Part shown: positions 46,873-58,969 of the stretch, piece by piece
How positions within the stretch are numbered: the first letter of the stretch is position 1
How the letters are laid out: each line of letters opens with the position of its first letter
Assembly: GCA_944472135.2 (NCBI GenBank)
Contig: OX235262.1
Location: 58,500,440-58,564,439, forward strand
DNA: 64,000 bases
Source of the DNA: Trichobilharzia regenti
Lineage: Eukaryota > Platyhelminthes > Trematoda > Strigeidida > Schistosomatidae
Direction of reading: 5' to 3'
Translations under genes and position numbers: made by a program
Notes under the pieces: model-generated
Database searches by the model: none
The model's input: only the letters and a program-made list of their open reading frames with translations
Told to the model about the DNA's origin: nothing

Positions 46873-48422
46873 ATAAAGCAATAAGAAGACGTAATTTGTC
46901 TGAATCGTGTAATGTATTTGCGAAACACATTTCGAACAGTCTGATCACACACGGACTTGTCATAGGAAAATATATATGAAATTAATAAAGAGTTAAGAGG
47001 TGAGAAAATAAATTTAGGTCAAGTTAAAATAACATATTCAAGGTCAAAATAACAATGAACACCACTAAACCAAATAACAGAGGTAATAGTACATTTGCTA
47101 TGGTATCAAATCAAAACAAAATTTACGAAGGAAGGTTTAATGTGATGAAGAATTGTTTATGAACGCATAAAAGTGGTTTAAACTTTCTAATTGCCACCTG
47201 GGGCTTCCACAAACATGTGTCCACACATACATTCAAATTGGCAAATACAGTGGGATGTGACACTATTTTTCGCATGTTCGAAGGGCTTAGATAAATAATA
47301 TTGGCTTTACATTCTCTATTATTATGATATTAGCTGCATAAAAGGTCTTTATGACAGCAGCATTTAGTCTTTGTCTAGTTATCAAGCTGCTATGATGCCC
47401 CGTATAAGGTAGCTTGATGTACACGTCTTTCTTGCGGGCGAGTTGTAGAGTGGGTCTTGGTGTTCTGACTACTTTATATCTCCTGATGAACTTGTCTGGA
47501 TAATTGTTCTCAACCAGAGTTTGTGTCAACTTTCTTTCCTCTTCATCAAGTGTCTTCATACATACGGAGGACTCATCGATCTCTGCAAGTAAGAGCTTCA
47601 GAGCATATTCCTAAATGGCTCCAAAAACAGATGGAATCTTCAGAACCCAGTAATGGTGAGAACAGGAGACCTAGCTCATCTATTCCGAAATATATTATAT
47701 GGAGGAAACAGGACATAAAATTGACGCCCCTAGTTCATTGATACAATGACTGGGTGGAATGCCAATCAAGACATTTCACCCAGTCATTATATTTGTGCAC
47801 GGAATAGTCGGCTACAAATATTGGCTGACGTCCCAATTTGTGCGTCGGTGGCACAGTGGCTAGGACTCTCGCTGGCCATGCACATGGTCCGGGGTTCAGT
47901 CCCCTGCCGACGCACACCGGATATCTATGGTCGGCCTGCAAAATTCGGGCTACCGATATCCATGCTGAAAATTCCATACTAGTACCAAAAGTACAGTGTG
48001 GAAACAAGCTGTAATCAAAAATAAATAATAGAAATAAATTTTAAACCTATCTATAAAATGTGATTGGGGCGCATCCTAAAATTGGTGGAAGCCCCAGGTG
48101 GCAATTAGAAAGTTTAAACCACTTTTATGCGTTCATAAACAATTCTTCATCACATTAAACCTTCCTTCGTAAATTTTGTTTTGATTTGATACCATAGCAA
48201 ATGTACTATTACCTCTGTTATTTGGTTTAGTGGTGTTCATTGTTATTTCGACCTTGAATATGTTATTTTAACTTGACCTAAATTTATTTTCTCACCTCTT
48301 AACTCTTTATTAATTTCATATATATTTTCCTATGACAAGTCCGTGTGTGATCAGACTGTTCGAAATGTGTTTCGCAAATACATTACACGATTCAGACAAA
48401 TTACGTCTTCTTATTGCTTTAT
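46873..48422 (-). mobile_element. Penelope-like element hairpin, 338-bp inverted arms
   Basis: Arms 46873-47210 and 48085-48422 are inverted copies of equal length. The centre encodes, on minus, a 90-codon frame (47287-47559) with EEERKLTQTLVENNYPDKFI and KDVYIKLPYTGHHSSLITRQ, the region between RT and GIY-YIG in Penelope elements. A tRNA-SINE (47842-48030) is inserted in the centre, and a short palindrome lies at 47744-47790 (GACTGGGTGGAATG ... CATTTCACCCAGTC). Confidence 0.8.
47842..48030 (+). repeat. tRNA-headed SINE (family B) inserted in Penelope element
   Basis: Head with intact 7-bp acceptor pairing (GCGTCGG at 47842 with CCGACGC at 47907-47913), GGCACAGTGGCTAGGA and GGGGTTCAGTCCCC; tail as in 25799-25995, ending AATCAAAAATAAATAATAG. 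Confidence 0.78.
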
Positions 48423-48429
48423 CTAAATG

Positions 48430-48880
48430 TAAATTTCGTTACAAACCAACATCACTTAGAGATCGTTGAAAACCAGGGGTCAAGTCACCCAGTTGAACTG
48501 ACGTAGAATTTCAACTTTAGTCACTAGCTGACTTTAATTAAACAACCGTTGAAAGCCACGGAATACTGGTCACCTGCTTCTTTCTTTCTGACTCGACTGA
48601 GAATCGAAGTCATCACCAGAGAAGTCCGTCAAGTTGGCATTGGTCATTGGACATTGGCTGGCAGTCAAGCAATACATCGCAAATAGGCAGAAACTGGAAT
48701 TTATCAACCATTGGATTCCGTCACAGTTGCTGAATATTCAACGAGCTCTACTCATAAACTGAAGGTCCTGGGTTCGATCTCTGGTGAGTTCTTGAGTACA
48801 CCTCGCTGGGCACCAACAAACGAGGACACAACAGCTGCCCAGCATTCCCTGGTCTCCAATGACCTCTGAACGTTGCTAAT
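48430..48880. repeat. Family A SINE fragments
   Basis: Degraded pieces including a tRNA-like head near 48725-48790 (GGTCCTGGGTTCGATCTCTG) followed by GAGTTCTTGAGTACACC and GACACAACAGCTGCCCAGCA, the mutated end of the hammerhead segment. Confidence 0.5.
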
Positions 48881-49021
48881 TTGTAATGCCATTTCCACTG
48901 AAATAAAACCAAATCACTACAATAGCCAGTAATCTAAACATATCTAATTGTACTGAGAATGTATTGATTTACGCATTCTTCAAAAAATAGCAAAATACAG
49001 TATTCATTGCACATTGCATAC

Positions 49022-49252
49022 CTCATTGGTTTCATAACATTGATCTAACAGCCGAACAGCTATTTCTTCAAATTCTATTATATACGATTCATACAATGCC
49101 TTCGATTCTGTATCATAGTATGGCAAAGCTTTTATCATACTAGAATAAAGGCAACAAGCAATCAGTGCTAAAATAAGTGGATTTTCACAATGTTTCCAAA
49201 AGTAAAGCGCCATTTCTTGACGTTGATGAAGTATAGCCCATAAGAATAATTC
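49022..49252 (-). CDS. TRPM: TRPM channel exon: cytoplasmic helical repeats
   Basis: 231 bases, 77 codons, phase 0 (acceptor TATGTAG|GAA, donor GAG|GTATGC). Encodes ELFLWAILHQRQEMALYFWK then HCENPLILALIACCLYSSMI and the acidic helix YIIEFEEIAVRLLDQCYETN. These match the TRPM blocks L-x-x-W-A-x-L-x-x-R-x-x-M-A and E-F-E-x-L-A-x-x-x-L-D-x-C-Y. Confidence 0.92.
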
Positions 49253-50270
49253 CTACATATGTGATGAAAGTAGAATAATGGATAAAAATTACTGTTACAA
49301 AGAGTTAACAAACAGCGCTTTATAATCGATTTTAATGACCACAACTCTAGCCGATTGTAAACGCAGGACATAATAGCATTTGGTAGAGCAATCTTTCATT
49401 GACTAGTTGATGCACAGATATGGCAAACCACGTATAGCTCACACAAAAATCATCATTTACACGTCTTGTTCTTGTCGTGCTTTTTTTTTATATTCCTTTC
49501 ATGTTATTTTATCTCTTCTCTCACAAGGATGTTTCATTTAAGCCTCCTCTCCTTTTAATTTATCCCTTCAATATTCAATATCCTTGCAGAAGATATCACG
49601 CAAATTATATTGCTGATGAAATATTTCTAGTAGCATACAATGAATTGCTTTTGAGCACGAATTCAAACATGAGAGCTCAGAAAACCATGCCATATAATCA
49701 TTTTCCACCCAAAACGTGCCCATTGTGGTATACATTTATCTGCATGCAGTGACATAGTCATTTGTTGCCAGTACAATGCTACCAGCTTCAATGATATAGT
49801 TACATAATGTGGCGAGTCTCAGTATCATTCCAACTAAATTTTCAAGAGTATTACAGCTAGAAGAGAAAGAAGGCAAGTTTCTCGAAATTCTAATCTGTAG
49901 GACACATTCGCAGAGAACACAAGTCATGGCTAAGTTGAAGCATTAAGACAGCATAAAGACACGTTTTAAACCAGTAGCCACCTTCAACTCACCTTTTGTA
50001 TGCATAGAGCAAACATATCGCATAGCAGTAAACTCCACGAGAAGATGCATTCAGCACTAACCAGCGTCGATTAGTTGCTGACTTATGTATAGAAAAAGCG
50101 TAATCAAAACCCCACAGGCGTAAAGGATTAAAAAGTGTATGTCATTTGCTACTTGTTCGTTGCGTCCCCACTGGAACATAGCATTCGGTTGTCTGCTGTC
50201 ATTTTCAGCTGCCTCAACGACTACTATAACTGTCCACATATAACGACTACTATAACTGTCTTCACATGAT
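49253..50270. other. TRPM intron, no gene seen
   Basis: Open frames on both strands here show no similarity to TRPM or to the repeats elsewhere in the window. Confidence 0.4.
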
Positions 50271-50275
50271 ATCCC

Positions 50276-51010
50276 CTATGTCACCACGTATGATCTGAAG
50301 ATGTGACCTGGGCACTGTATTTCAGTCAAATCCCACTCAACTTTTAAAGTCTCTTCGGCGAATGTCAAATCCATCTTCATTTCCTCCCACAAATTTGGTT
50401 GGAGATTGATCTTTTGACTGATTTCGTGTGATTCCAGATTTCTTTGTTGTGGTGATACATTCCAGCCAGTCATCTGATATTCACTGTCAAAGTAGTTAAG
50501 GCGGTGGTTAGTGACGCTCCAGGTCTCTGAATCATAAAGAAGCAATGACCTGACATTAGCCTTAGAAACCCAAGTCTCGTTCCTTATGCTGAGTGCAGCA
50601 GATTTCCACAATGGCTTCAGATTAATTGGGGTTTTTCTTGCTTTCCTTTCCTGCCTATCACATCCTCATCAATAACAACTACAGTCGAAATAGTGTTGTC
50701 CAGATAAATGGAAGAGGTGACTTCCTTCACATTCCTCCCGCTGCTGATGGTTGGTTCTGTTTGTTTCTGGCTAGCTATCTTCATCACCCCTGTCTTCTTT
50801 ATGTTCCCTTGCAATCCTGTATTTGCTGGTGATCCGTCAACTTTTGGTTCTCGTTTGTACATTTTCGGGTTTATACAAAAGGAGACATAAGTCGTCCACG
50901 AATCCCAGATCTCCTAGAGTCCCTCTATATCTCCAACATGTGCCTGCCTTCTGGCTGCTCAGTCTGATGCATGATACAACCCACCACAATTCTGGAGGTC
51001 ATCGGTGTTA
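50276..51010 (-). mobile_element. Non-LTR retrotransposon fragment
   Basis: Minus-strand pieces of the RT-tail family: GLQGNIKKTGVMKIASQKQT, NVKEVTSSIYLDNTIST, then WKSAALSIRNETWVSKANVR, SLLLYDSETWSVT and a decayed remainder. Older than the 38260 copy. Confidence 0.6.
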
Positions 51011-51999
51011 GTGAGCAGCCTCATCTTACTTCTGTCTTCATTTCAAACGCTTCCGTAGCATTATGTTGTTGAATAAGGTTGATAAGGATTTGCTTAACTG
51101 TACTGTGTAGTAATGAAAGAGATTCCTAAGTGCTTCACCTTTAACTTACTCTGTTGATGAAGCTGAGGTAAGGATCTGACTGCCATTCTAGCCTCCATTT
51201 GACGATGATGATATACAATGTTTTGATGTACTACTCTCATGATTTGTTTCTCCTAAATTCATCCTTTTCTAGGGCATCTTTAATTCTCTGCAGGAAATTG
51301 CGGCTTATATTTCGCTTATGGCAGACAACAGCGAAATGATTCCGCACCAGTCCTTAAATAAGCCTAAGCCTCTTTGATATTTTGACAATGTAGTCTCTCT
51401 CCTAGATCTTCTGTAATGCAGGCATGAGGATGTCCACTGAGGTCTCTGGGTATATTTTCAGTGCTTTCTGTGGGCGGGAAGAAGAGAGATTACACCACAT
51501 TTAGATTTATGTCACTTCTCTTACTTTTGGCTTCGCTTCATTGTATTTCATTCGTTCTTCTTCGATTCAGTAACAGCTGAGGTTAAATAGTCGTATCTTT
51601 CAACAACACATGGAATCATTTCCCAACATCACAGAATGATTACAACAGTGATCATAATTATAATAGCAATAATGATAATAATTCTCAAATTTCATTCAAA
51701 TCATTTGTCAATCAAAAAATAGTATGCAGTAAGACAAAATCAAAAATAATCACTCCGGAAAAAAGCATTACATAAGTACACAATGGTATAACTCACTTCA
51801 TATGGTAAAGGAAACATCTTATTATTAACTTTGGACCAAATTTTTGTTTTATGTTGCAAAGTCTATTAATTTGAAAACATGAAAATGGAAAGAAGGGAAG
51901 AGTCCTCAAAACCAATTGAAGTTAAAGGGCTTTAGCCTAAGCATATATATATATATATGAATATATGTGTGTTGGAGATAACTATCACCATTCATCTGT
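51011..51999. other. TRPM intron, mostly unclassified
   Basis: Possible further upstream RT decay on the minus strand at 51011-51500, not readable. A short (AT)n run lies at 51942-51958. No gene. Confidence 0.35.
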
Positions 52000-52215
52000 G
52001 GTTCAGGAGTACAATACCAGACGGCGACACACGTTTTCGTGCTTCGATCCCTGACTGACGCAGTTCTGAAACCTCACCTAGCCACTAGTAGACAAGGTGA
52101 AGACGGAAGGTTGAATTCGAGGTGGCTAGCAACCCAACTACATAAAAATCACCACCGCTATTGGAACTTCTAGTCGGAAGCTTGTTGTCTTATCTTTAAA
52201 TGGGAATGCAAAGGA
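52000..52215 (+). repeat. tRNA-headed SINE (family C)
   Basis: Weak head (GTGGTTCAGGAGTACAATAC ... CGTGCTTCGATCCCTGACTG) and tail (GGTGGCTAGCAACCC ... CACCGCTATTGGAACTTC). Diverged relative of 34888-35110. Confidence 0.5.
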
Positions 52216-52619
52216 ATGAAGGGAACACATAGGATAGAAAATTGTTTCCATTTTAACTCAGTAGACGGTGTCTATCAGTGAGATTCAAGATGAACTTTTC
52301 TTCGTATTATAGGGTCGTCAGCAGAATGTATCTACACCGTACAAAAGTGCGAGGCTATTCACACTGACATTGCATCCGATATATAATCATTCGAAAGGAA
52401 ATATAAATTAACCAGACCAAAAATGTACAGTTTACTAATGCTAAAACAGGTCGGCAAAAGACAATTCTAATGGATATAAAATTTAAAAAACAAAATCTAT
52501 GATTAAGAAATGTTTTGTTTTGCGTTTATCAGTAATATTCTGTCAAGAATCAAATACAACACTGATAAAACTGCTTATTTTCACTTAAGAAATACAAAAT
52601 AATGATTTCATTCCCTCTA

Positions 52620-53275
52620 ATCAATCAGGAACTGTGAATTTTGGGAAGACAGAGGTGCCTGACTAACAACAACAGGAGCAACAAGCACCAACGAGTGTCA
52701 ACGAGAGAAATCTAAAGGAAATCACCTCTCTCACTTATGTAGGCAGCTTTGTCCCAACTACAGATGACAGCACGAATGAGGATGTTGATGCTATCCAGTA
52801 GTGGAGAAGCGAGAAAGGATTTCTTCATTTATTATGCTGCACTCACCATAAGGAACAAGATTTAAATTTTCACCACCAGTATCAAGTCAGTGCTTCCACA
52901 TGGTTCAGAGACTTAGTCGACGCGCCAAGAAAAGCATTTCCAACTGACTTTCATCAACAGCTATCTCTACTGGCTCGATGCTGAAGATCGCAAAAGGTTG
53001 CAAAAAAGGAACTCAGGCAACGAAACAACCAAGAATCCCTTGCCCAAAAAATATGCGAATAATAAAGATGCATTGAATATATGTTGTGGAGACTAATTAG
53101 TGATATCACACACCATACCGGCCCTCGAGTGGAACATCGAGTGGGAATTAATGATTTTGTCCTTGGTCTCAGGGTGACATGGAGCAAATTGAGTGAGGAG
53201 GAAATGAGCGCTTATGGGCAATAATGGAGCCAGTTAGAGAGGACTGCAGGGAACATAACTAAATGTAGATGTGCT
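52620..53275 (+). mobile_element. Non-LTR retrotransposon fragment (second subfamily)
   Basis: Readable: NLKEITSLTYVGSFVPTTDD, RNKI-FHHQYQVSASTWFRDL-like, the DD-region relatives of 27930-28460, and near the end SEEEMSAYGQ-WSQLERTAG-like. Ends in TAATAATAGAAATCC. Confidence 0.6.
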
Positions 53276-54430
53276 GCTTATAATAATAGAAATCCACGAT
53301 TTCGAATTTATAGGGCATGAGAATAGACTGTTTATGACAAGGTTACTTCTCCTTTAGCAACACCAGTAAAGCAAAGTCATGAGCATAGGCTTCATTGCTT
53401 GATGGAACTCATCAAAGAGTGCATTTACAATCTTTTGAGGGTTAAAGTAGTAATTTTAAGTAGGATTTAACAATCCATCATATAACTTCATTTCTGAGGG
53501 CTAGAATTATTGATTAGATCAATAGTCTAAATATGTGTGCGCTAATCAAGCTCAGCAACATTATGATCATCAACCACGCAGATGGTTGGTTATATTGCTC
53601 GATGACATCTTGGGAATGACTAGGAGTCAGCTAGAAAATAAGGCATAACAATGTGGTGGGCACTCATGAGCACTGTGCTCAATGACCTGCTCAACTGTTA
53701 AAAATACCGTACTTGGTTGAATTAGCTGGATGAAGTCAATCAGTAGAAATCTCGCCCGTCGCGTACAAAGCATGAAAACAGAGATCATACTGATTGATTG
53801 GTTATTTCAGCTACTCGGAAGAAATTTTCCCTCTTTCCGGCTACATGAACAACACTGATTATACTACGTATATGATCAGGTTGAATTAGGCGGAGTGCGG
53901 TTCGAACCCACAACCTGTTGTCTGAAACTTGATTGCTTAAGCCAATGAACCATATCTCCACAACAACACGAAAGAAAGAAGCTCTCTTATATTTTTTAAC
54001 GAATACTTTCCATATACACCCTTTGATATCAATGAAATTTGACATAAACTATGACCCCCGTGAATTGCGAGTTTGTTTGAGACCGTATATACATTTCATT
54101 TGTCGATGGTAATAGCAAGAGGAGAGACGTTCTGTCTTGAATTTTTTACCCAGAGATATAAGTGACAATCAGTTTCATCTAGCTTAGTTGTCATATAGCA
54201 GAGAAAACAAAGACTTTTAAGCCTTAAACTGGTTACTCTCCTCACTTACACAAAATTTTTCTCATTGTGACTACACATGATATTTTGGTTATCGATGTCC
54301 ACTGTTAAAGCGTTCTAAACTAGAAGAAAACAGCTGTTTAGTCAGTGGTGGAGTCAGTTTGTGATCTTAGCCGAAATCTATCGGATCTCTACAAAGCAAC
54401 ACTTAAAAATTAATCTAATGCTCACTGGAG
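53276..54430. other. TRPM intron with a tRNA-like head at 53880-53960
   Basis: On minus, 53960-53880 reads as a tRNA-like unit (GGAGATATGGTTCATTGGCT ... GGTTGTGGGTTCGAACCGC). The acceptor strands do not pair well, so it is a SINE head or tRNA relic. The rest is unclassified. Confidence 0.4.
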
Positions 54431-54770
54431 ACTGGTTGACTGTCTGGCTGTAAGACGAAGTTGCCTGAAGTTCTAGTGAGAAGTCATAAACCGTGGAACC
54501 CACCGACTTGGGTATGAGAACGAATAATTGCCAACAACACTGAATAGCGGTCGCGCCATACATCGTCAAGTGACAGAAGTGCGCTTTTGAATTGCTTCCT
54601 AGTGACCGGCCTAGCAAATTGAAGATCTTTCATTCGATCCCCAGAGGGGTGGTCATGGGTAACTACCGTTGGAGAGTCCCAAACAACAAAAAAATGATCG
54701 TCAAGAACCCCCTGCTAGTTTCCAGTGGTCCTCCCTCTGAAGTCAATTCATCATCTAGACTGAAACCACA
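54430..54770. repeat. Family A SINE fragment
   Basis: Has the family's TTCTAGTGAGAAGTCATAAAC and GGGTATGAGAACGAATAATT blocks (compare 37585-37640 and 42990-43075), a head relic and a tail CCAGTGGTCCTCCCTCTGAA. Confidence 0.5.
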
Positions 54771-54850
54771 ACCGCATAGTAAACAGTTGGTTACGAAACA
54801 GTGTAGTCAGTGTAAACTAAAATGATGTTCACTATGCATAAATTTCATAC

Positions 54851-55233
54851 CTGATTATCAGATTCATAAAGCAAAGACTCAAAATTTCCCAAAATTCGAT
54901 CCAAAAGTTTGTTTATGATCGGTAGTCGTAACTGACTCTTTGATGAACTCGTAGTGATGGGTATTGAAACGCTTGTTGTTTGATCTGGCGATATTGTGAC
55001 ACTTGTACTAGTATCATCACCATCACTGTAGGCAGAAACGTAATCATCAGAGAAGAGATTATATTTTCTCAAACATTTTAACAAGCTATCACGACGATCT
55101 GATTCATTGTATAGCTCTCGAAGTCGACCAACAGTTAGAAATGTTTTCATTGTTACACCATTTCGTAGGAGAGTTTTGACAAAATCAAGTTTATTGTGTT
55201 TAAGTGCTTTCGACATGAAGTGCTCAAGAGTTT
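54851..55233 (-). CDS. TRPM: TRPM channel exon: cytoplasmic region with acidic linker
   Basis: 383 bases (2 + 127 codons), acceptor CGATAG|AA, donor CAG|GTATGA. Encodes TLEHFMSKALKHNKLDFVKT and LLRNGVTMKTFLTVGRLREL, the TRPM block A-L-x-x-x-x-x-D-F-V-x-L-L-x-x-N-G-V-x-M. A schistosome-specific Ser/Thr/Asp linker follows (SDGDDTSTSVTISPDQTT ...), then a helix INKLLDRILGNFESLLYESD. Confidence 0.92.
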
Positions 55234-55912
55234 CTATCGAGAAGAAGAGAAGAAACTATATTATAGGCTTTAGTGAGGCCACTTAACTAAACAATTATAA
55301 TAACGTGAGCAGCATGTTTTGTATTCTGACAAGATTAACTTATCCACTGGCGTCCGATTATCATAACAACATTCAGAACAGAGGTATGGGTATCATGAAA
55401 CTATAATTTAACCGTACATAACAAAACTTTAATATCTTATACTAAATACAGTAATGTCCATGGACAGCATAAGGAATCGGTAGTGCTGTATGCAATGGTC
55501 AAAGCAGCAAGTCCCAGTGAACTGTCTTTACAGAATTCCAGCATTCTTAATACCATGATAGAATAATCAAAATGGAAGGCATCAGAATAGCTTTTCTAAG
55601 AAGTAATCAAAACACCGAATCAGGATGTTAGAAAATAACTTTACTATATTCCATGAGTAATACCAAAGAAGCAGACATTATCAAATTTAGCCTTTAGGCG
55701 TTTTATCTTTTGTTTCTATTTGTAACCTTGAGGGGGAAACATAAGGACTCAAACTTGTAAGCTTCAATACCACTGTTGTTATTTTTTCAGCGTGCAGTTT
55801 CTGACCTCACGCCCAACTTCACCTACTTCCAAGATTTCTATCTAGCTAGTGAACAAGGCAGGGTGAGGTCAAATCCACTAACGTAATAATGCATACATGA
55901 ATTTGGAAATAT

Positions 55913-58364
55913 AAAATTGAATTAAATAAACAAAAGGTTAATTAATGTAATTGTAATAACGATGGGTGGGAAATTTATATGCACAGAATGGAGGACCGTG
56001 TCACAAAAGGCCAGCGTAATATTGTATATATGAATTTGGAGACTCCACATCAGGCCAGAACAGTAATAGTGGTTGGACCTGTTTCTTCGACACACAAAGC
56101 ACTGCTTCTTTAGGCGAATGGCAGTAGCCTCTGTTGTTTAGTATATTCAGTATCTGGATGCTTTTGGCTGTTTATCTGGTACCCCATAGATGACAGAGAA
56201 GGATTCTTCAATGTAAGCTTTGTGGCCGGTTTATACCAGGTGGTTTAATATCGAACTGTTGATGGTTTTCACTACACCTTGATTTAGCTACATTGTTAGG
56301 TGTTCCTGAGCACGAAAAACCAAGTTCATTGAGCAATAGCCAATATAAGTCGTTCTACAAGCGCAGTTGAAATGGTAGATACAAGAAGAGGCAGCTAGTT
56401 TAGGTATTTCATCTTTCAAGTAAGGAATCACAATCGGTCGTGTAGAAAATATGATTTGAAGTTTACCAGCATTAAAAGTTCTTTGATTGGATTTTCTTAA
56501 CTTGTTAACATTTATATCACTAGGTGCATCACCCTTTAATTGCAATCGCATATATGCAGGCACCTTATTTACAGACAGCGAACAATCCTTTTCTAATTTC
56601 TTTGTCATGTTTTTCTTGATGAATTTTTCTGGATGGTTATTTCCACTTAAGATGTCATATACAATCTTAAGTTCATCTTCAGTTACGTCTTCTGAGTATT
56701 TAGCTCCGATACTGCAGCTGAGGGTCTTTATTAAATTCCTCTTGTACTAGAGAGCAATAAAGCTGTGGAAGTGAGTATATTGTCCTGTCCATGTGCTTTT
56801 CGTATGCAAATTTCTCTTGACACTACCATCTGGTTTTCTTGTAAGGAGGACATCAAGGAAGGCAATTCTATTTTGGTATTCTTCTTCATACGTGAATTTC
56901 ATAGCAGAATGTACTTCACTGAATTGAGTTATTATTGTGTTGCTATCCGACAAGAAAATGAGAATTTTCTGATAAGGCTGTCCATTTTTTAGTTTAATTA
57001 GAAAGAAATCTGCCAAAATGGGACCCAGCAGGGAGCCCATTTCCACTCCGTCCATTCGTCTGTAAAGTGTGATATCAAATTTGAAATTTGCTCCCATGGT
57101 ATACCTTAGTAACTATTCTTTTGGGATTTCCGTTGAGATGCGAATATTTACCGATTGGTTACACACTTTTTCACAAATGTAGTTAACCGTTCCTGCTAGA
57201 GGCATATTTGTGAATAAAGCTGTCATGTCCAAAGATATCAAAGTTTTACCCTTGATATTAAAGTTTTTGATATCGTCCATCAATTCAAATACATCGTTGA
57301 CGCTGTTTCATTGTTTGTTTATGCGGAGGGTTTGGAATGTTTACTAACCATCTTCCTAAAGCATGTTAAGGCAAGTCGCATGTCATATATTGGTCTTAAT
57401 GTTGCCCCCAGTTAATGTAACTTGGGTAGGCCATTTAATCCTGGCGTATATGTGCCCATTGATCTGAGTTATTCATATAAATTTTCGGGAAATATCTCTT
57501 CTTCCCTTAGTTTCTTCAAACGTCCAGTTAATTCTTTCTGTATCTTGTTATTGAAGTCTTTCTTCTCCTCAGTTCTTTCATTATAGCATTCATCTTTTTA
57601 ATGCAGTCTCTTCTATCGATGAGGATTACTGTTGGTCCTTTATTAGGTTTTGTGATTATCAGCCTTTTGTCATTTATCAGTTGTTTTTAGTTCTTTTCTG
57701 CTCTCCTTTGTCAAGAAACTTTTACTATCGTATTCGATGTTTTTTCCTGATAACAAAAATTTGCTAAACTGGATTTGAAGCTCTGTAGTTCTAGGATGGA
57801 AGATAGAACTAGATCTCCTGTCTGGCTAAACAGATTTTCAAATTCAACATCTGTATCTAAAGGGTTGACTCATTTGCATCTGTCATAAAATCTTAGGCCA
57901 AAGGAAAGTACCTCGAGTTGCACCTTACTTATTTCAACACTACCATAATTATGGACATAACGTTTAGCATCTGCCGGAAATTTACTAGCCTCTGGCATAG
58001 TGTAGTGAAAACCATCAACAGCTCGATATTAAACCACCTGGTATAAACCGGCCACAAAGCTTACATTGAAGAATCCTTCTCTGTCATCTATGGGGTACCA
58101 GATAAACAGCCAAAAGCATCCAGATACTGAATATACTAAACAACAGAGGCTACTGCCATTCGCCTAAAGAAGCAGTGCTTTGTGTGTCGAAGAAACAGGT
58201 CCAACCACTATTACTGTTCTGGCCTGATGTGGAGTCTCCAAATTCATATATACAATATTACGCTGGTCTTTTGTGACACGGTCCTCCATTCTGTGCATAT
58301 AAATTTCCCACCCATCGTTATTACAATTACATTAATTAACCTTTTGTTTATTTAATTCAATTTT
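55913..58364 (-). mobile_element. Penelope-like element hairpin, 365-bp inverted arms, with RT and GIY-YIG
   Basis: Most complete Penelope copy. Arms 55913-56277 and 58000-58364 are inverted, exactly equal in length and nearly identical. Between them the minus strand carries RT pieces: GLPKLH ... LRPIYDMRLALTCF near 57350-57440, DGVEMGSLLGPILADFF at 57000-57060, KFTYEEEYQNRIAFLDVLLT at 56850-56925, then after a stop LEKDCSLSVNKVPAYMRLQL (56520-56600). GIY-YIG follows: CIYHFNCACRTTYIGYCSMN and LVFRAQEH at 56290-56390. The 3' coding tail runs into the left arm. The catalytic F-x-DD box has been lost (FLSDSNTII). Inactive. Confidence 0.85.
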
Positions 58365-58505
58365 GGATTTCCCCGTCGATGGGCATTGGTTTCCGGCTTC
58401 GGTGGAAACATCATCACTCACTGCGGAATGCAGGTACGTCCAGATGACTGGTCCCAAATAGGACGAAGCGCGCGTTCTAGATTCCACTGTTAGTCACCAT
58501 CCACC
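58365..58505 (+). repeat. Sm-alpha-like hammerhead SINE fragment at the Penelope edge
   Basis: Contains the recognisable Sm-alpha ribozyme region at 58431-58492: GGTACGTCCAG, GGTCCCAAATAGGAC (stem II intact), GCGCGTTCTAGATTCC and TAGTCACCATCC. The conserved CTGATGA is scrambled (CAGATGACT) and GAAAC is GAAGC, so cleavage is not expected. A 16-bp direct repeat, AATTAACCTTTTGTTT, lies at 58334-58349 and 58506-58521. Confidence 0.72.
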
Positions 58506-58969
58506 AATTAACCTTTTGTTTTCATATTTAAACGTAGTGGTAAACCTACACACTGATACACATACAACACACAACTTTCTACTCTGAATGTTTTTCTCCC
58601 CCCACCTCCCTGTGCCCTCGACATTATCATTCATACATTTGAAGTTTCTAATCAATATGGATAGAAGTGAGTATGAATATGACTTATAAGAATTCACTAC
58701 TATATATTCGTTGTCATTCACAACCATTTACTTTGTAATATCGATGTTCAGTGTAGTGTTACAATGATACATTTTACCGTATACATATATTTTAGGCTAT
58801 AATCTATTAACAATCTATTTGCAAACAACTTTTGTGATTCTGAGGTCAATGATTCGATATTACGTTTAAAAAAACACTAATAATGTCAAAAACAATCATT
58901 CTTTTATTATTATGGATATACAACTGTAGAACCTGATGATGAATTGACAGAAGTTTGAATTCATAGGCT

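Noticed and set aside
49736..49927. Cys-rich minus-strand frame between two TRPM exons
   Set aside because: The flanking exons (54851 and 49022) join in phase without it and the sequence fits no TRPM block.
53880..53960. A tRNA gene on the minus strand
   Set aside because: B box is good but the acceptor strands do not pair; treated as a SINE head or relic.
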